The notes beneath the pieces were generated by a model. It searched no databases, was not told the DNA's origin, and saw only the letters and a program-made list of their open reading frames with translations. A stretch of DNA of 64,000 nucleotides, from assembly GCF_003390845.1 (NCBI RefSeq), contig NZ_QMEK01000007.1, positions 62,001 to 126,000 of the forward strand, given 5' to 3'. Source of the DNA: Tropicimonas sp. IMCC34043 (GTDB taxonomy: Bacteria > Pseudomonadota > Alphaproteobacteria > Rhodobacterales > Rhodobacteraceae). The first letter of the stretch is position 1. Each line of letters begins with the position of its first letter. A program made the position numbers and the translations under genes. Below, piece by piece: positions 27,424 to 37,450 of the stretch.

Positions 27424-28119
27424 TCAGACGACGGTGCCGAACAGCCACCCCACCAGTGCCGTCGCCAGCATTGCAATCGCCCCCCACAGCGTGACCCGAA
27501 CCGCCCCGCGCAGCATTCCCGCGCCACCGATCCGAGCACCCGCCGCCCCAAGCGCGACCAGCGCCAGCAGCGTCGCCAGCGAGACCCCCACGAGGATAAA
27601 GGAGGCCGGGACCGCCGCCGCCACCAGCAGCGGCAGTGCCGCGCCACCGGCGAAGGTCGCGGCCGAGACGAGGCCGGCCTGAATCGGGTTGGCGGCCAGT
27701 TCCGGCGTGATGCCAAGCTCGTCGCGGGTGTGCGCGGTCAGGGCATCGCCCGCCATCAACTCCTCGGCCACCTGCAGGGCCAGACCGGGCGACAGGCCGC
27801 GGCCCTGATAGATCAGCGCAAGCTCGGCCAACTCGCCGGCCGGGTTGGCCTTGAGCTCCGCGGTTTCCTTGGCGATGTCGGCGGCTTCGGTATCCGCCTG
27901 GCTGCTGACCGAGACATATTCCCCCGCCGCCATCGACATCGCCCCGGCCACCAGCCCGGCGAGGCCCGCCACCATGACAGCCCCCTTGTCGGACGAGGCC
28001 GAAGCCACGCCGACAATCAGGCTCGCCGTCGACAGGATGCCGTCGTTTGCCCCCAGCACCCCTGCGCGCAACCATCCGATCCGCGAGACGAGGTGGATTT
28101 CCCCATGCGACTTGACCAT
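27424..28119 (-). CDS. VIT1/CCC1-family membrane protein (Fe/Mn transporter type)
   Basis: A 231-residue membrane protein. Two N-terminal helices (about 17-70) carry the family segment GANDGILSTASLIVGVA and the MAAGEYVSVSSQADTE motif. A hydrophilic helical region (75-150) with acidic residues follows, then three further helices. Relatives export Fe2+ or Mn2+ from the cytoplasm or into vacuoles. GAAGGAGC at the end of the small gene upstream serves as its ribosome site, which suggests cotranscription. Metal specificity cannot be told. Confidence 0.9.
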   Translation of the reverse strand: MVKSHGEIHLVSRIGWLRAGVLGANDGILSTASLIVGVASASSDKGAVMVAGLAGLVAGAMSMAAGEYVSVSSQADTEAADIAKETAELKANPAGELAELALIYQGRGLSPGLALQVAEELMAGDALTAHTRDELGITPELAANPIQAGLVSAATFAGGAALPLLVAAAVPASFILVGVSLATLLALVALGAAGARIGGAGMLRGAVRVTLWGAIAMLATALVGWLFGTVV

Positions 28120-28123
28120 TGGC

Positions 28124-28306
28124 TCAGGCTCCTTCGGTGACGGAAAACACGGCCTCGGTCTGACGCCGGACCCATGGCGTCCCGGGCGGGCGTTCGCGGG
28201 GGATCGACACCGGGCCAGCCGGCCGGCGTGGCGTGACGATGCGCATCAGCCGGTTGACTGCGCCCTGCGCCAGGGCAGGCGCAACCTGCGGTTCCTCGAT
28301 GGCCAT
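28124..28306 (-). CDS. Small hypothetical protein upstream of the VIT1/CCC1 gene
   Basis: A 60-residue frame starting MAIEEPQVAPAL with AAGGA about 8-10 bp before the ATG. It ends 4 bp before the VIT1/CCC1 start and its last codons contain that gene's ribosome site. The protein is rich in Pro and Arg in its second half and has no membrane segment or known motif. I do not recognise it. Tight spacing and codon use are the only support. Confidence 0.4.
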   Translation of the reverse strand: MAIEEPQVAPALAQGAVNRLMRIVTPRRPAGPVSIPRERPPGTPWVRRQTEAVFSVTEGA

Positions 28307-29223
28307 GGAACGGGTCCTTTCGCGGATGAGGGAACACCGCACCCTACATCGGATGCCGGTCCGAGGGCAGGCCCGTTCCACCGCGACGACCGGCCCTGCG
28401 GCCGCGGCTGCGTTCGAGCCTTTCGCCGAAATATCCGGCAAGGAAATCCATGGCGACGCGAATGCGCGGCTCGCTCCGTTCGCAGATTTCCCGCGTCCTG
28501 CATGTTTCGGAATCCGGCCGTCAAAAAAAAACAGTGTCCGAGCAAAATCGGCTTGAATCGATATGTCTGCCGCATCAGGGTCCATCGATCCGGATATATT
28601 CAGGATGATGCGGTGGTGCGATCTGAAATTGCGGCCCCTGCGGTCGGCTTCGCATTTCAAGCATGAACAGGACTCCGGTCTCCCGGCGGGGCGGGGTTTC
28701 CGAAGCCGGACCGTCGCTCCGAGGCATCCGCCTTTATCCTGCCCGGCCTTCCGACAGCCTTGCCCTCGCCGGGGAGCACAGCCATTTTTACGGGCGGCCT
28801 TGCGCGATCGGTAATTGGCGCAGGGCCACGACGGAATTGCAAAACGCCCAAAATATCCGCCCGAAAAAGATCAGGGCGCGCGCGGGCGCCAATACCTGAA
28901 ACCTCGCCGGGCAATTCGGCATTCCCGGCAAAATGCGGAGAGAGTCAGCCGACCGGGTAAAGGCGTCAAAAGACATATTTCGGTCGCATTCTTCCATTCC
29001 GTTACGGAACCTGGCACAGTGCAGACAAATTCGGGAAAAACTCCATTTAATTTCTTCTTGCAGCCAATGACCTAATCTGAATTAACACATGCCGGATTTT
29101 TTGTGCCTATATTGGTCGAGAACCAGGCGATGGAGTCCGGAAAGGTCCTCCAGCTTCGGTACTCGAGTTCCGCGGAGATCTGTCTGATCGGCGGAACCGT
29201 TTCACCCCGAGAGGATCCGTACC
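28307..29223. other. Long intergenic region without a recognised gene
   Basis: About 900 bp of lower GC content with homopolymer runs (nine A near 28525, four to five A near 28860 and 29035). Short open frames on both strands have no recognisable products. A 13-bp palindrome TTCCGTTACGGAA lies at 28997-29009. The region may hold promoters for the two flanking small-gene sets or an unrecognised small RNA. Confidence 0.45.
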
Positions 29224-29547
29224 ATGGCGCGTACCACCGCACATCCCGGCCAGGACCCGAATTACGACCGCTTCCTCGATGCCACCGTCGTCGAAGACGG
29301 CAGAGGCACGACCGCGACGGTCCTGTCGATGCTCTGCAGGCTCGATATCGATCCCTGGGGCGAGGCCGCGGGCCTGGCCAGGATGCAGGAAAGTCAGGCG
29401 CGGCGAAGACTGGCCGACATGATGTCCCTGTTCGCCGACGCGTCGTTGCCCACGACGGCGCGTGACAAGGTTATCTCGCGGTTGCTGTCCTTTCTGCCCA
29501 GACACGCGGCCCTGGCCCCGACGCCGACGCCCTGCCCGTCGCGATAG
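29224..29547 (+). CDS. Conserved-looking hypothetical small protein
   Basis: A 107-residue soluble protein preceded by GAGAGGA about 8 bp before the ATG. It contains a regular helical region (about 27-90) around TVLSMLCRLDIDPWGEAAGLARM and a positively charged middle (ARRRLADMM). I do not recognise a family. It sits among small stress-type genes. Confidence 0.65.
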   Translation: MARTTAHPGQDPNYDRFLDATVVEDGRGTTATVLSMLCRLDIDPWGEAAGLARMQESQARRRLADMMSLFADASLPTTARDKVISRLLSFLPRHAALAPTPTPCPSR

Positions 29548-29702
29548 CGCGCGATGCCCGCGCGCGCAGCGCAGCTTTTCCGGGTCTTCGCAACGGCACT
29601 GGTGTATGGTCATATCGGTATGACGGCGCAGCGGACTCCGGATGCGCCGCAGCCCGACAGAGCCGCAGACCGCAACCGCACGGACCATGGAAGAAACAGC
29701 AG

Positions 29703-30050
29703 ATGACCGACGAAGACACCCTTTGGGACCTCGAAGAACGCTTCTGGACCGGCGGCGCCGACAGCGCCCGAAGCATGACGGCAAAGAACGCGGTTTTCGT
29801 GTTCCCCTATCCCGCCGGAATCCTGCAGGGCGATACGCTCTGGCGGGAAAAGGACGTGGCCCAGCGATGGCGTTCGGTCGAGATGAGCGAGCGGTTCTTT
29901 TCCTGCAAGGATGACATCGCGGTTCTGGCCTACAGCGTTTCGGCCGAACGCAATGGCGAGCCGATCTACAACGCGCTTTGCACCTCGACCTATCTGCGCG
30001 ACGGCGAAACCTGGCTGCGTCTGACACACCAGCAGACCCCGACGGACTGA
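29703..30050 (+). CDS. SnoaL/DUF4440-like NTF2-fold protein
   Basis: A 115-residue protein with the layout of the NTF2-like fold: N-terminal helix (LWDLEERFWTGG, 7-18), then alternating strands (AVFVFPYPAGIL, IAVLAYSVSAERN, ALCTSTYLRDGETWLRLTHQQTP). These small proteins form ligand-binding or catalytic barrels of diverse function; many are of unknown role. No catalytic set can be assigned. Confidence 0.75.
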   Translation: MTDEDTLWDLEERFWTGGADSARSMTAKNAVFVFPYPAGILQGDTLWREKDVAQRWRSVEMSERFFSCKDDIAVLAYSVSAERNGEPIYNALCTSTYLRDGETWLRLTHQQTPTD

Positions 30051-30229
30051 GCCCGCGCCAGACCGCCCCGCAAGGGCGGCGCTCAAGTGACCGGACGTGT
30101 CGGGACCCGTCCGGGTCTCGCGCGCGGCAAGGGCTTGGCCACGCCGTTTCCGGCCGTGGTCGGCCCGCCACCGTGGGGAGAGAATCGCAGGTCTCCGGCT
30201 GACCGGCCTCGCACCCCACGCAGTCGCGG

Positions 30230-30394
30230 TCAGATCCGGCCAATCAGCATCAGGATGACCACCACGAGCAGAACGGTGCCAAGCACGCCGACCCCGGCGT
30301 GACCGAAGCCATAGCCATAGCCTCCGAAGCGCCCGCTGAATCCGCCGAGCAGAAAGATGATGAGAATGATGATCAGTATCGTGCCAAGCGTCAT
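30230..30394 (-). CDS. DUF3309-family small membrane protein
   Basis: A 54-residue protein with two hydrophobic segments (about 3-17 and 36-52) joined by a Gly/Phe/Tyr-rich loop. The pattern MTLGTILIIILIIFLLG ... LIGRI is that of DUF3309 proteins. AAGGA lies 7 bp before the ATG at 30394. Function unknown; such proteins are common in stress regulons of alphaproteobacteria, which fits the CsbD gene just upstream. Confidence 0.85.
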   Translation of the reverse strand: MTLGTILIIILIIFLLGGFSGRFGGYGYGFGHAGVGVLGTVLLVVVILMLIGRI

Positions 30395-30484
30395 GGCGTA
30401 TCCTTTGAGGTGCTGGTGCCACCGGTCTTTCGGGTGGCCTTGACGGTCGAAGATGGGATGGTCGGGGATTGTCCCCGTGCCAGA

Positions 30485-30520
30485 GTCCGGGCCGGTGTCC
30501 GGGCCGGTGTCCGGGCCGGG
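30485..30520. repeat. Tandem 12-bp repeat, three copies
   Basis: GTCCGGGCCGGT occurs twice in perfect copy (30485-30496, 30497-30508) and a third time with one change (30509-30520). It lies between the csbD stop and the DUF3309 start, outside any supported gene. The unit is a multiple of three. Confidence 0.9.
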
Positions 30521-30534
30521 GGCGGCGCTGACCG

Positions 30535-30708
30535 CTATGCGTCGCGGATCGTGTCCTTTACGCCGCCCGCAGTGTTCTGGATCCGGCCTGCGATCTTGTC
30601 GGCCTCGCCCTCTGACTCGAGCTTTTCGTTGCCGATCACCTTGGCGATTGCGACCTTGGCCTTGCCCTTGGCGATCTTGGCGGAACCGATAATCCGATCC
30701 TTGTCCAT
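30535..30708 (-). CDS. CsbD-family stress-response protein
   Basis: A 57-residue hydrophilic protein starting MDKDRIIGSAKIAKGKAK and ending TAGGVKDTIRDA, with the Lys/Glu/Gly-rich repetitive helix pattern of the CsbD family. A GGGGGA ribosome site precedes the ATG at 30708. CsbD-like proteins are typically controlled by general-stress sigma factors; their molecular role is not established. An inverted repeat sits in the leader. Confidence 0.88.
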   Translation of the reverse strand: MDKDRIIGSAKIAKGKAKVAIAKVIGNEKLESEGEADKIAGRIQNTAGGVKDTIRDA

Positions 30709-30736
30709 GGTATTTCCCCCTTTGCGGAAAAACGCG

Positions 30737-30754
30737 CCGCCAGACTTCTGGCGG
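30737..30754. promoter_or_regulatory. Inverted repeat in the csbD leader
   Basis: CCGCCAGA and TCTGGCGG form a perfect inverted repeat with a 2-bp centre, 29-46 bp upstream of the csbD ATG. It could be an operator or an RNA hairpin near the ribosome site. Confidence 0.4.
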
Positions 30755-30984
30755 ACACGCGGCAGCTAAGCGCATTTGCCCTCCGGTCGCACTGATGCAG
30801 GTTGGTGCCGGATGCAGATTGGTCAGGTCGTGATCGACCCCGCACCGGCCGGGACCGCGCGGACGGCAGGTCGCGACGGACCGGCTCCACCTGACAATCC
30901 CACCCGTGCTTCAGGCTCGCTTTCCGGTGCGATCCTGATAATCTCGATCATGTTTCCCATGCTTTCCGGCGCGAGCGGACCAGG

Positions 30985-31452
30985 ATGATCACGAACAAGA
31001 CGAAATATGCGCTGAAAGCGCTGATGGTGCTCGCCGATGAAAAATCCGTTGGCGGCGCCGCCTCCACGATCGAGGAGATCGCGGAGCGGTCGGGGGCGCC
31101 GAAACGGTTCCTCGAACATATCCTGCTCGATCTCAAGCGCGCCGGCCTGATCGGCAGCCGACGGGGACGCAACGGAGGCTATGAGCTGATCAAGGACTCC
31201 CGCAGCATCTCGCTTGCCGAAATCCTGCGGCTGATCGACGGTCCGCTTGCGCCGTTGCCCTGCCTCTCCCGGCGGGCCTATCAACGCTGCGATGACTGCG
31301 AGGACGAGGCCGCCTGCCGGGTGCGCGCCGTGTTCGGCGGGTTCTATGCCACCTATATCCTGATGGTCGAATCGCTGACGCTCGCCGATCTGCAGGAGGA
31401 TGCGCAGCCGCTGGAACGTTTCGGTCTGACCGGGCCGACCGCCAGCGACTGA
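30985..31452 (+). CDS. Rrf2-family transcriptional regulator
   Basis: A 155-residue regulator with an N-terminal winged helix (about 1-80: ALKALMVLADE, then SRRGRNGGYEL) and four cysteines at 93, 102, 105 and 111. The three-cysteine cluster of IscR/NsrR-type Rrf2 proteins binds an Fe-S cluster; the spacing here is compatible but not identical, so cluster binding is inference. It is convergent with an SLC13 transporter gene. Rrf2 regulators of the CymR type control sulfur uptake, a possible link. Confidence 0.88.
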   Translation: MITNKTKYALKALMVLADEKSVGGAASTIEEIAERSGAPKRFLEHILLDLKRAGLIGSRRGRNGGYELIKDSRSISLAEILRLIDGPLAPLPCLSRRAYQRCDDCEDEAACRVRAVFGGFYATYILMVESLTLADLQEDAQPLERFGLTGPTASD

Positions 31453-31468
31453 TGTTCCGGCCCGCCGG

Positions 31469-33244
31469 TCAGAACGGAAAGAACAGCGGGATGACCAGCA
31501 CCGCGACCACCGCAAAGATCACGTTCAGCGGCAGCCCGACCTTGACGAAGTCGCGGAACTTGTAGCCGCCCGCGCCATAGACGAAGGTGTTGGTCTGATA
31601 GCCGATCGGGGTGGCGAAACTGGCCGAGGCCGCGAACATCACCGCCATGATGAAGGGCCGCGGATCGAACCCGAGTTCGAGGGCCAGCGCGATGACGATG
31701 GGTCCGATCAGCACCGCGACCGCGTTGTTCGATACCATCTCGGTCAGGGTCGAGGTCAGCACATAGACCGCCGCCAGAATGGCCAGCGGGCCGACGCCGC
31801 CGACCAGCCCGACGACCGTCTTGACGATCACCGCGGCGGTGCCTGTCACCTCCATCCCCAGGCTCATGCCGAGCATCCCGAAGATCAGGAACAGGATGTG
31901 CCAGTCGATGGAGTCGAACGCCTCTTCGGGATCGACGCAGCGGGTCATCATCACCACCACCGCCCCGATGACCGCCAGCCCGGCAATCGGCAGCACATTG
32001 AACGTGGCCAGCCCCATGACGCCAAGGATCGTGGCAATCGCGATCGGCGCCTTGGTCCGGCGCATCGGCCGTTCGGACGGTGTGGTCAGGTTGACGATCC
32101 CGCCATCCTCCATCATCCGCTGGATGCCTTCGGGCGGACCTTCCAGCAGCAGGGTGTCGGCGAATTGCAGGCTCAGGTCCTGCAGGTCCTGCGAGATGTT
32201 CTGTTCCTGCCGGTGCACCGCCATCAGATAGACACCGTATTTGCGCCGCAGCTTCAGGTCCCGGATCGGCTTGCCGCGCAGATGCGAATAGGGGCCGACG
32301 CTCGCCTCCATGGTAATGGTCTGGTCCGCGGTCACCGGCTCGAACCCGCTGTCGTCCATGTCGCGGAACTCGACGGCGCCGTTTTCCTTCAGGCCCAGGA
32401 TCTCGCCGGTGTCGGTCTTGATCACCACCCGGTCGCCGGCCTCCAGCGTCATCGCGGCCATGGTGCGCCGCATCGACGTCTCGCCGCGGACCACGTCGAG
32501 GATCCGCGCGGCCGCGGTGTTGAACGGCAGTTCCGTCAGCGTCTTGCCAATGTATTTCGATCCATGCGGGATCAGCAGCCGCGCCAGGAACTTGCGCTTG
32601 GTGTCCTGCCCGAGGATCGAGGCAAGCGAGGCCCGGTCGGGCAGCAGGTAGCGCCCGGCAAACACCATATAGATCATGCCGACTGTGGCAAAGATCAGCC
32701 CCGGCAGCGTCATCTCGAACATCGTGATCATCGGCTGGCCGGCATCGCGCGCGACACTGCTCATCAGAATGTTGGTCGAGGTGCCGACCAGCGTCAGCGT
32801 GCCGCCAAAGATCGCCGAGAACGACAGCGGGATCAAAAGCCGCGAGGGGGCGACGCCGACGGAGGCCGAGATCGAGATGATGATCGGCGTCAGCAGGATC
32901 ACCACCGGCGTGTTGTTCATGAAGGCCGAGGCGGCGATGGTGCCGAACATCATGATCAGGCTCGCCCTCAGATAGGACCCGCGCGCCTGTTTCTTGAGAA
33001 TGTCGCCGATGATCTCCAGCACGCCGGTGCGCTCGAGCGCCGCCGAGATGATGAACATCATCGCAATGGTGATCGGCGCCGAGGAGCTGAAGACCTTCAG
33101 GAAATCCCCGGTCTCGATGATCCCGGTCGCCAGCAGCACCGCCGATGCGCCAAGCGCTGTCACCTCCGGCGGATAGAATTCCTTGAAGAAGCTGACGAAG
33201 ACAGCGCCAAGCAGCACAAGCACGAAAATCTGTTCGAGGGTCAT
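31469..33244 (-). CDS. SLC13/DASS-family transporter with two TrkA-C domains
   Basis: A 591-residue membrane transporter. An N-terminal set of helices (about 1-190) contains the family motif SASVG..SRLLIPLSF with GTSTNILMSS; two TrkA-C-type regulatory domains lie in the central cytoplasmic part (about 200-380); a second membrane half follows, with SNNAVAVLIGP and PIGYQTNTFVYG. The repeated N(T/A) signatures bind sodium and substrate in the family. Members with central TrkA-C domains often carry sulfate or dicarboxylates. The ATG at 33244 gives a normal N-terminus; an ATG at 33274 is the alternative. Confidence 0.88.
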   Translation of the reverse strand: MTLEQIFVLVLLGAVFVSFFKEFYPPEVTALGASAVLLATGIIETGDFLKVFSSSAPITIAMMFIISAALERTGVLEIIGDILKKQARGSYLRASLIMMFGTIAASAFMNNTPVVILLTPIIISISASVGVAPSRLLIPLSFSAIFGGTLTLVGTSTNILMSSVARDAGQPMITMFEMTLPGLIFATVGMIYMVFAGRYLLPDRASLASILGQDTKRKFLARLLIPHGSKYIGKTLTELPFNTAAARILDVVRGETSMRRTMAAMTLEAGDRVVIKTDTGEILGLKENGAVEFRDMDDSGFEPVTADQTITMEASVGPYSHLRGKPIRDLKLRRKYGVYLMAVHRQEQNISQDLQDLSLQFADTLLLEGPPEGIQRMMEDGGIVNLTTPSERPMRRTKAPIAIATILGVMGLATFNVLPIAGLAVIGAVVVMMTRCVDPEEAFDSIDWHILFLIFGMLGMSLGMEVTGTAAVIVKTVVGLVGGVGPLAILAAVYVLTSTLTEMVSNNAVAVLIGPIVIALALELGFDPRPFIMAVMFAASASFATPIGYQTNTFVYGAGGYKFRDFVKVGLPLNVIFAVVAVLVIPLFFPF

Positions 33245-34014
33245 GAAGCGATCCGGGGTTCGAAATGGCGTCATCCGTGAAATATACGATAATTCCCATC
33301 GTGTATAATAGAAAGTGCGGCCTGCCGCTGTCGTCGCCACAAAACCCGGGGCCGCTGACGCCGGTCCGCCCGCCGTCTCGGGACCCAAGGACCCCCGTAG
33401 GTTGCGACGCAGGTCGGCCGGGGTCTTTGGCGATGCGCGCACATTCAGTCCCGCGAAAACCGTTTGCGGCCTGCCGCCGGTGCGAGCATGTTGGCCTGCG
33501 GCGCGCAACGCCAGACGCCGCCGCCACAAGGCGCAAGCGTCCCTCGCACCCAAGCCCGCATGAAACCGGAGGCCGAACGGCGCCCCGGCAAAATCGCCAC
33601 ATCTTCAAGGGTTTCTTCCGCGCCGAGGTGACCCGGACCTGTCGCAGGCCTAGTATGCCGGGGTCCGGGTCAGGAATCGCTCAGCCAGCCCTCGCGCTCG
33701 AAGCCGATCCCGCCGCGGCGCTTTTCCTCCGAAAGTGTACCCCTAACCGCCGCCCCTGTTTCGGCCCGGATGCGTCCAATAATCTTGCCTTATCGGGCGT
33801 CAGATCGACCGCCCCCGAAACGCCGCACCGGCACCTTGCCAAGGCCGCGCAGACGGCCATGGCACAGTGACCCCCAGGCCCCCTGCCCTTCCGGAACCGC
33901 CCGCCGGACCCTTGCGCACAAACAAAGGGTGCCAGAACCCATCGGCCCGGCACCCCTCGTCTGCGGTTCCTGCGGCCGAGCCGTCGCACCAGGGCGACCG
34001 GCCCGGCAAAGGCC
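33245..34014. other. Intergenic region without a recognised gene
   Basis: About 770 bp between the SLC13 gene start and the ilvD stop. An AT-rich patch at 33275-33312 is likely to hold the SLC13 promoter. Long frames on both strands encode Pro/Arg/Ala-rich sequences with no recognisable fold and look like GC-rich noise. Confidence 0.45.
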
Positions 34015-35862
34015 CTAGTCTTCCGGATCGAGCCGGACCGCGCCCTTGCTCGCGTTTGCCACCAGGGCTGCATAGGCCCTCAGCGCCCGGCTGACCTTGC
34101 GCTTGCGCGGCTTGGCGGGCTTCCAGGCGGCCTTGCCCTTGGCCTCCATCTCGGTGCGGCGCGCGGCCAGTTCTGCGTCCGTCAGCGCCACGTTGATGGT
34201 CCGGTTCGGGATGTCGATCTCGATCAGGTCGCCCTCGACCAGCAGGCCGATATTGCCGCCCTCGGCCGCCTCGGGCGAGGCATGCCCAATCGACAGCCCC
34301 GAGGTCCCGCCCGAGAACCGCCCGTCGGTGATCAGCGCGCAGGCCTTGCCGAGCTTCATCGACTTCAGATAGCTCGTCGGATACAGCATCTCCTGCATCC
34401 CCGGCCCGCCGCGCGGACCTTCATAGCGGATGACCACCACGTCGCCCGCCACGATCTCCTTGCCGAGGATGCGGTTGACTGCCTCTTCCTGGCTTTCGCA
34501 GATCTTCGCCGGGCCGCTGAATTTCAGGATGCTGTCGTCGACGCCCGCGGTCTTCACCACGCAGCCTTCCTGCGCGATGTTGCCAAACAGCACGGCAAGC
34601 CCGCCGTCCTGGCTGAAGGCATTCTCCTTGCCGCGGATCACCCCGCCCGCGCGGTCGATGTCGAGCTCGCGATAGCGGTTGGCCTGGCTGAACGCCTGCG
34701 TGGTGCGCACGCCGCCCGGCGCGGCGCTGTAGAACTTGTGGACCTCGTTGTCGCGGCTCTGCGCGATATCCCAATGCGCGATCGCCTCGCCCAGCGTCGC
34801 CGTGTGGACGGTCGGCACGTCGCGGTTGATCAGCCCCGCCGCATCGAGCCGCCCGAGGATGCCAAAGATGCCGCCGGCGCGGTGGACGTCTTCCATGTGA
34901 ACGTTGCTGACCGCCGGGGCGACCTTGCACAGGCACGGCACCTTGCGGCTCAGCTTGTCCATGTCCTCCAGCGTGAAATCGACCCCGGCCTCCTGCGCGA
35001 CGGCCAGCAGGTGCAGCACCGTGTTGGTCGACCCGCCCATGGCGATATCGAGAGACATGGCATTCTGGAACGCCTCGAAGGTCGCGATGCCGCGCGGGGT
35101 GACGGACGCGTCGCCCTCTTCATAATAGCGGCGCGCCATCTCGACGATGGTGCGGCCGGATTCCAGAAACAGCGCCTTGCGGTCGGCATGCGTCGCCAGC
35201 ATCGAGCCGTTGCCGGGAAGCCCCAGCCCCAGCGCCTCGGCCAGACAGTTCATCGAATTCGCGGTGAACATGCCGGAACACGATCCGCAGGTCGGACAGG
35301 CGTGGTTCTCGTATTCGTTGACCTCGGCATCCGACAGCTCGGGGTTCGCCGCCTGGATCATGGCGTCGATCAGGTCGACCGCGATGGTCTCGCCCTTCAG
35401 ATCGACCTTGCCCGCCTCCATCGGCCCGCCCGAGACGAAGATCGCCGGAACGTTCAGCCGCATCGCGGCCATCAGCATCCCCGGTGTGATCTTGTCGCAA
35501 TTCGAGATGCAGACCATCGCATCGGCGCAATGCGCGTTGACCATGTATTCGACGCTGTCGGCGATGATCTCGCGCGAGGGCAGCGAATACAGCATCCCGT
35601 CGTGGCCCATGGCGATGCCGTCGTCGACCGCGATGGTGTTGAACTCCTTCGCGACGCCCCCGGCGGCCTCGATCTCGCGCGCAACCATCTGGCCCAGGTC
35701 CTTCAGGTGCACGTGCCCCGGCACGAACTGGGTGAAGGAGTTGACGACCGCGATGATCGGTTTCTCGAAATCGCCGTCGGTCATGCCGGTGGCACGCCAC
35801 AGCGCCCGCGCGCCCGCCATGTTGCGGCCCGAGGTGGAGGTTCTGGATCTGTAGGGAATCAT
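34015..35862 (-). CDS. ilvD: Dihydroxy-acid dehydratase
   Basis: A 615-residue enzyme, the normal length for IlvD. It dehydrates 2,3-dihydroxy-isovalerate and -methylvalerate in branched-chain amino-acid synthesis. Fe-S ligands are visible: Cys122 in [11 protein letters not shown] and Cys195 in [11 protein letters not shown]. The C-terminal conserved part [11 protein letters not shown] is present. The start is the ATG at 35862 (MIPYRSRT), standard for the family; the frame stays open upstream across repA only because of GC bias. A core biosynthetic gene next to the replication genes hints at a chromid. Confidence 0.95.
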   Translation of the reverse strand: MIPYRSRTSTSGRNMAGARALWRATGMTDGDFEKPIIAVVNSFTQFVPGHVHLKDLGQMVAREIEAAGGVAKEFNTIAVDDGIAMGHDGMLYSLPSREIIADSVEYMVNAHCADAMVCISNCDKITPGMLMAAMRLNVPAIFVSGGPMEAGKVDLKGETIAVDLIDAMIQAANPELSDAEVNEYENHACPTCGSCSGMFTANSMNCLAEALGLGLPGNGSMLATHADRKALFLESGRTIVEMARRYYEEGDASVTPRGIATFEAFQNAMSLDIAMGGSTNTVLHLLAVAQEAGVDFTLEDMDKLSRKVPCLCKVAPAVSNVHMEDVHRAGGIFGILGRLDAAGLINRDVPTVHTATLGEAIAHWDIAQSRDNEVHKFYSAAPGGVRTTQAFSQANRYRELDIDRAGGVIRGKENAFSQDGGLAVLFGNIAQEGCVVKTAGVDDSILKFSGPAKICESQEEAVNRILGKEIVAGDVVVIRYEGPRGGPGMQEMLYPTSYLKSMKLGKACALITDGRFSGGTSGLSIGHASPEAAEGGNIGLLVEGDLIEIDIPNRTINVALTDAELAARRTEMEAKGKAAWKPAKPRKRKVSRALRAYAALVANASKGAVRLDPED

Positions 35863-36237
35863 GTCACTCGCCCGTTCTGTCGTCGGGATGCTCAAGGCAT
35901 CGACTTCGAACCACGCAAATGCCCCGAAAACGCGAAAACGGCAAGAGCAACGGGCCTGAAAGCGGGAAAAACCCGGCAAATCGGCCGGATCGGGCCATAT
36001 TTCACCGCCGCGCCCCCCTGCCCCGCCGGCCGCGACATCGCGGATCGACCGGCCCGGCAGCGCAGGCACAGCCCTGTTGACATGCCCTGATGGTAGCGTT
36101 CGCCCGCCAAACCCCTGCATTTGGGAAATATTTCTTGCCAGACTCAGAGTCCTTGTGCACTTAGTAACGGCAATCAGTGACAAGAGCGGCAAAAACCGTA
36201 ACGAACGGACGCCGCCACCCGGGCAGAGCAACAGACG
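35863..36237. other. Divergent region between ilvD and repA
   Basis: This 375-bp gap must contain the ilvD and repABC promoters. An 11-bp palindrome GACTCAGAGTC at 36141-36151, next to TTGCCA at 36135-36140, is a candidate repA operator/promoter element. No gene is supported. Confidence 0.4.
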
Positions 36238-37449
36238 ATGGACCAGGCAGAAATGATGTTTCCGCGCACCGGCCGGATCGACAGGCTTGTCGGCGAACAC
36301 GCCGAGATGCTTTCTGAACGGCTTCAGGCCCATCGTGCCCAGCTGTTTCCCCCGAATGCAAGGAAGGAACTGCGCCGCTTCACCTCGGGCGAGGCCGCCC
36401 AGTTGCTCGGCGTCAAGGATTCCTACCTGCGCAAGCTGCATCTGGAAGGCCGCGGCCCCTCGCCCGAGATCCGCGCCGCCGGCCGCCGGTATTATTCGCC
36501 CGACGACATCCAGGCACTGCGCGAGGTGCTGGAGGCCGGCGCCAAGTCGCCCGGCACCTACATGCCGGGACGGCGCCCGGGCGATCAGTTGCAGGTGATC
36601 ACTGTCGTCAACTTCAAGGGCGGCTCCGGCAAGACCACAACCTCGGCGCATCTGGCCCAGAAATGCGCGCTCGACGGTTATCGGGTGCTCGCGATCGACC
36701 TCGACCCGCAGGCCAGTTTCTCGGCTCTGCACGGGTTTCAGCCCGAATTCGATCTGCTGGACGGCGGCACGCTCTATGACGCGATCCGCTATGAAAACCC
36801 GGTGCCGCTGGCCGATATCATCCAGCGCACCTATTTCACCAACCTCGACATCGTGCCCGGCAACCTCGATCTGATGGAGTTCGAGCACGAGACGCCGATG
36901 ATCCTCGCCCGCGGCGACAACAAATTCTTCTTCACCCGGGTCGGCGACGTGCTGTCCCAGGTCGAACAGAATTATGACCTCGTCATCATCGACTGCCCGC
37001 CGCAGCTTGGCTTCCTGACCATGTCGGCACTGTCTGCGGCGACCGCGGTGCTGGTCACCGTCCATCCCCAGATGCTCGACGTCATGTCGATGTGCCAGTT
37101 CCTGCTGATGACCTCGAACCTGCTCGGCGTCGTGGCCGATGCCGGGGGCGACATGTCCTATGACTGGATGCGTTACCTTGTAACACGATACGAGCCGGGC
37201 GACGGGCCGCAAAACCAGATGGTCAGCTTCATGCGCTCGATGTTCGGGGAACATGTGCTGAACCACGCGATGCTGAAATCGACCGCGATTTCGGATGCCG
37301 GGATCACCAAACAGACACTCTATGAGGTTGAAAAGGCTCAGTTTACTCGCTCGACCTATGAACGCGCGATGGAAAGCCTCAATGCCGTCAATGAAGAGAT
37401 CGAGGACCTGATCCAGGCCGCCTGGGGCCGCCGCCCGGAGGGTCGCTGA
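36238..37449 (+). CDS. repA: RepA, ParA-type partition ATPase of a repABC replicon
   Basis: A 403-residue protein. An N-terminal MerR-like helix-turn-helix (about 48-95, [17 protein letters not shown]) precedes a deviant Walker A motif KGGSGKTT at 127-134 and the IIDCPPQLG switch region. RepA segregates the replicon with RepB and represses the operon. The repB start lies one base after its stop. The order repA-repB-repC is diagnostic of alphaproteobacterial secondary replicons. Confidence 0.96.
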   Translation: MDQAEMMFPRTGRIDRLVGEHAEMLSERLQAHRAQLFPPNARKELRRFTSGEAAQLLGVKDSYLRKLHLEGRGPSPEIRAAGRRYYSPDDIQALREVLEAGAKSPGTYMPGRRPGDQLQVITVVNFKGGSGKTTTSAHLAQKCALDGYRVLAIDLDPQASFSALHGFQPEFDLLDGGTLYDAIRYENPVPLADIIQRTYFTNLDIVPGNLDLMEFEHETPMILARGDNKFFFTRVGDVLSQVEQNYDLVIIDCPPQLGFLTMSALSAATAVLVTVHPQMLDVMSMCQFLLMTSNLLGVVADAGGDMSYDWMRYLVTRYEPGDGPQNQMVSFMRSMFGEHVLNHAMLKSTAISDAGITKQTLYEVEKAQFTRSTYERAMESLNAVNEEIEDLIQAAWGRRPEGR

Positions 37450-37450
37450 G

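Noticed and set aside
30485-30520. Tandem repeats considered as a CRISPR array
   Set aside because: The 12-bp units abut directly with no spacers, and no cas genes are present.
33265-33870. 201-residue plus-strand frame in the SLC13-ilvD gap
   Set aside because: Composition is Pro/Arg/Ala-rich without fold features, and it starts inside the likely SLC13 promoter.
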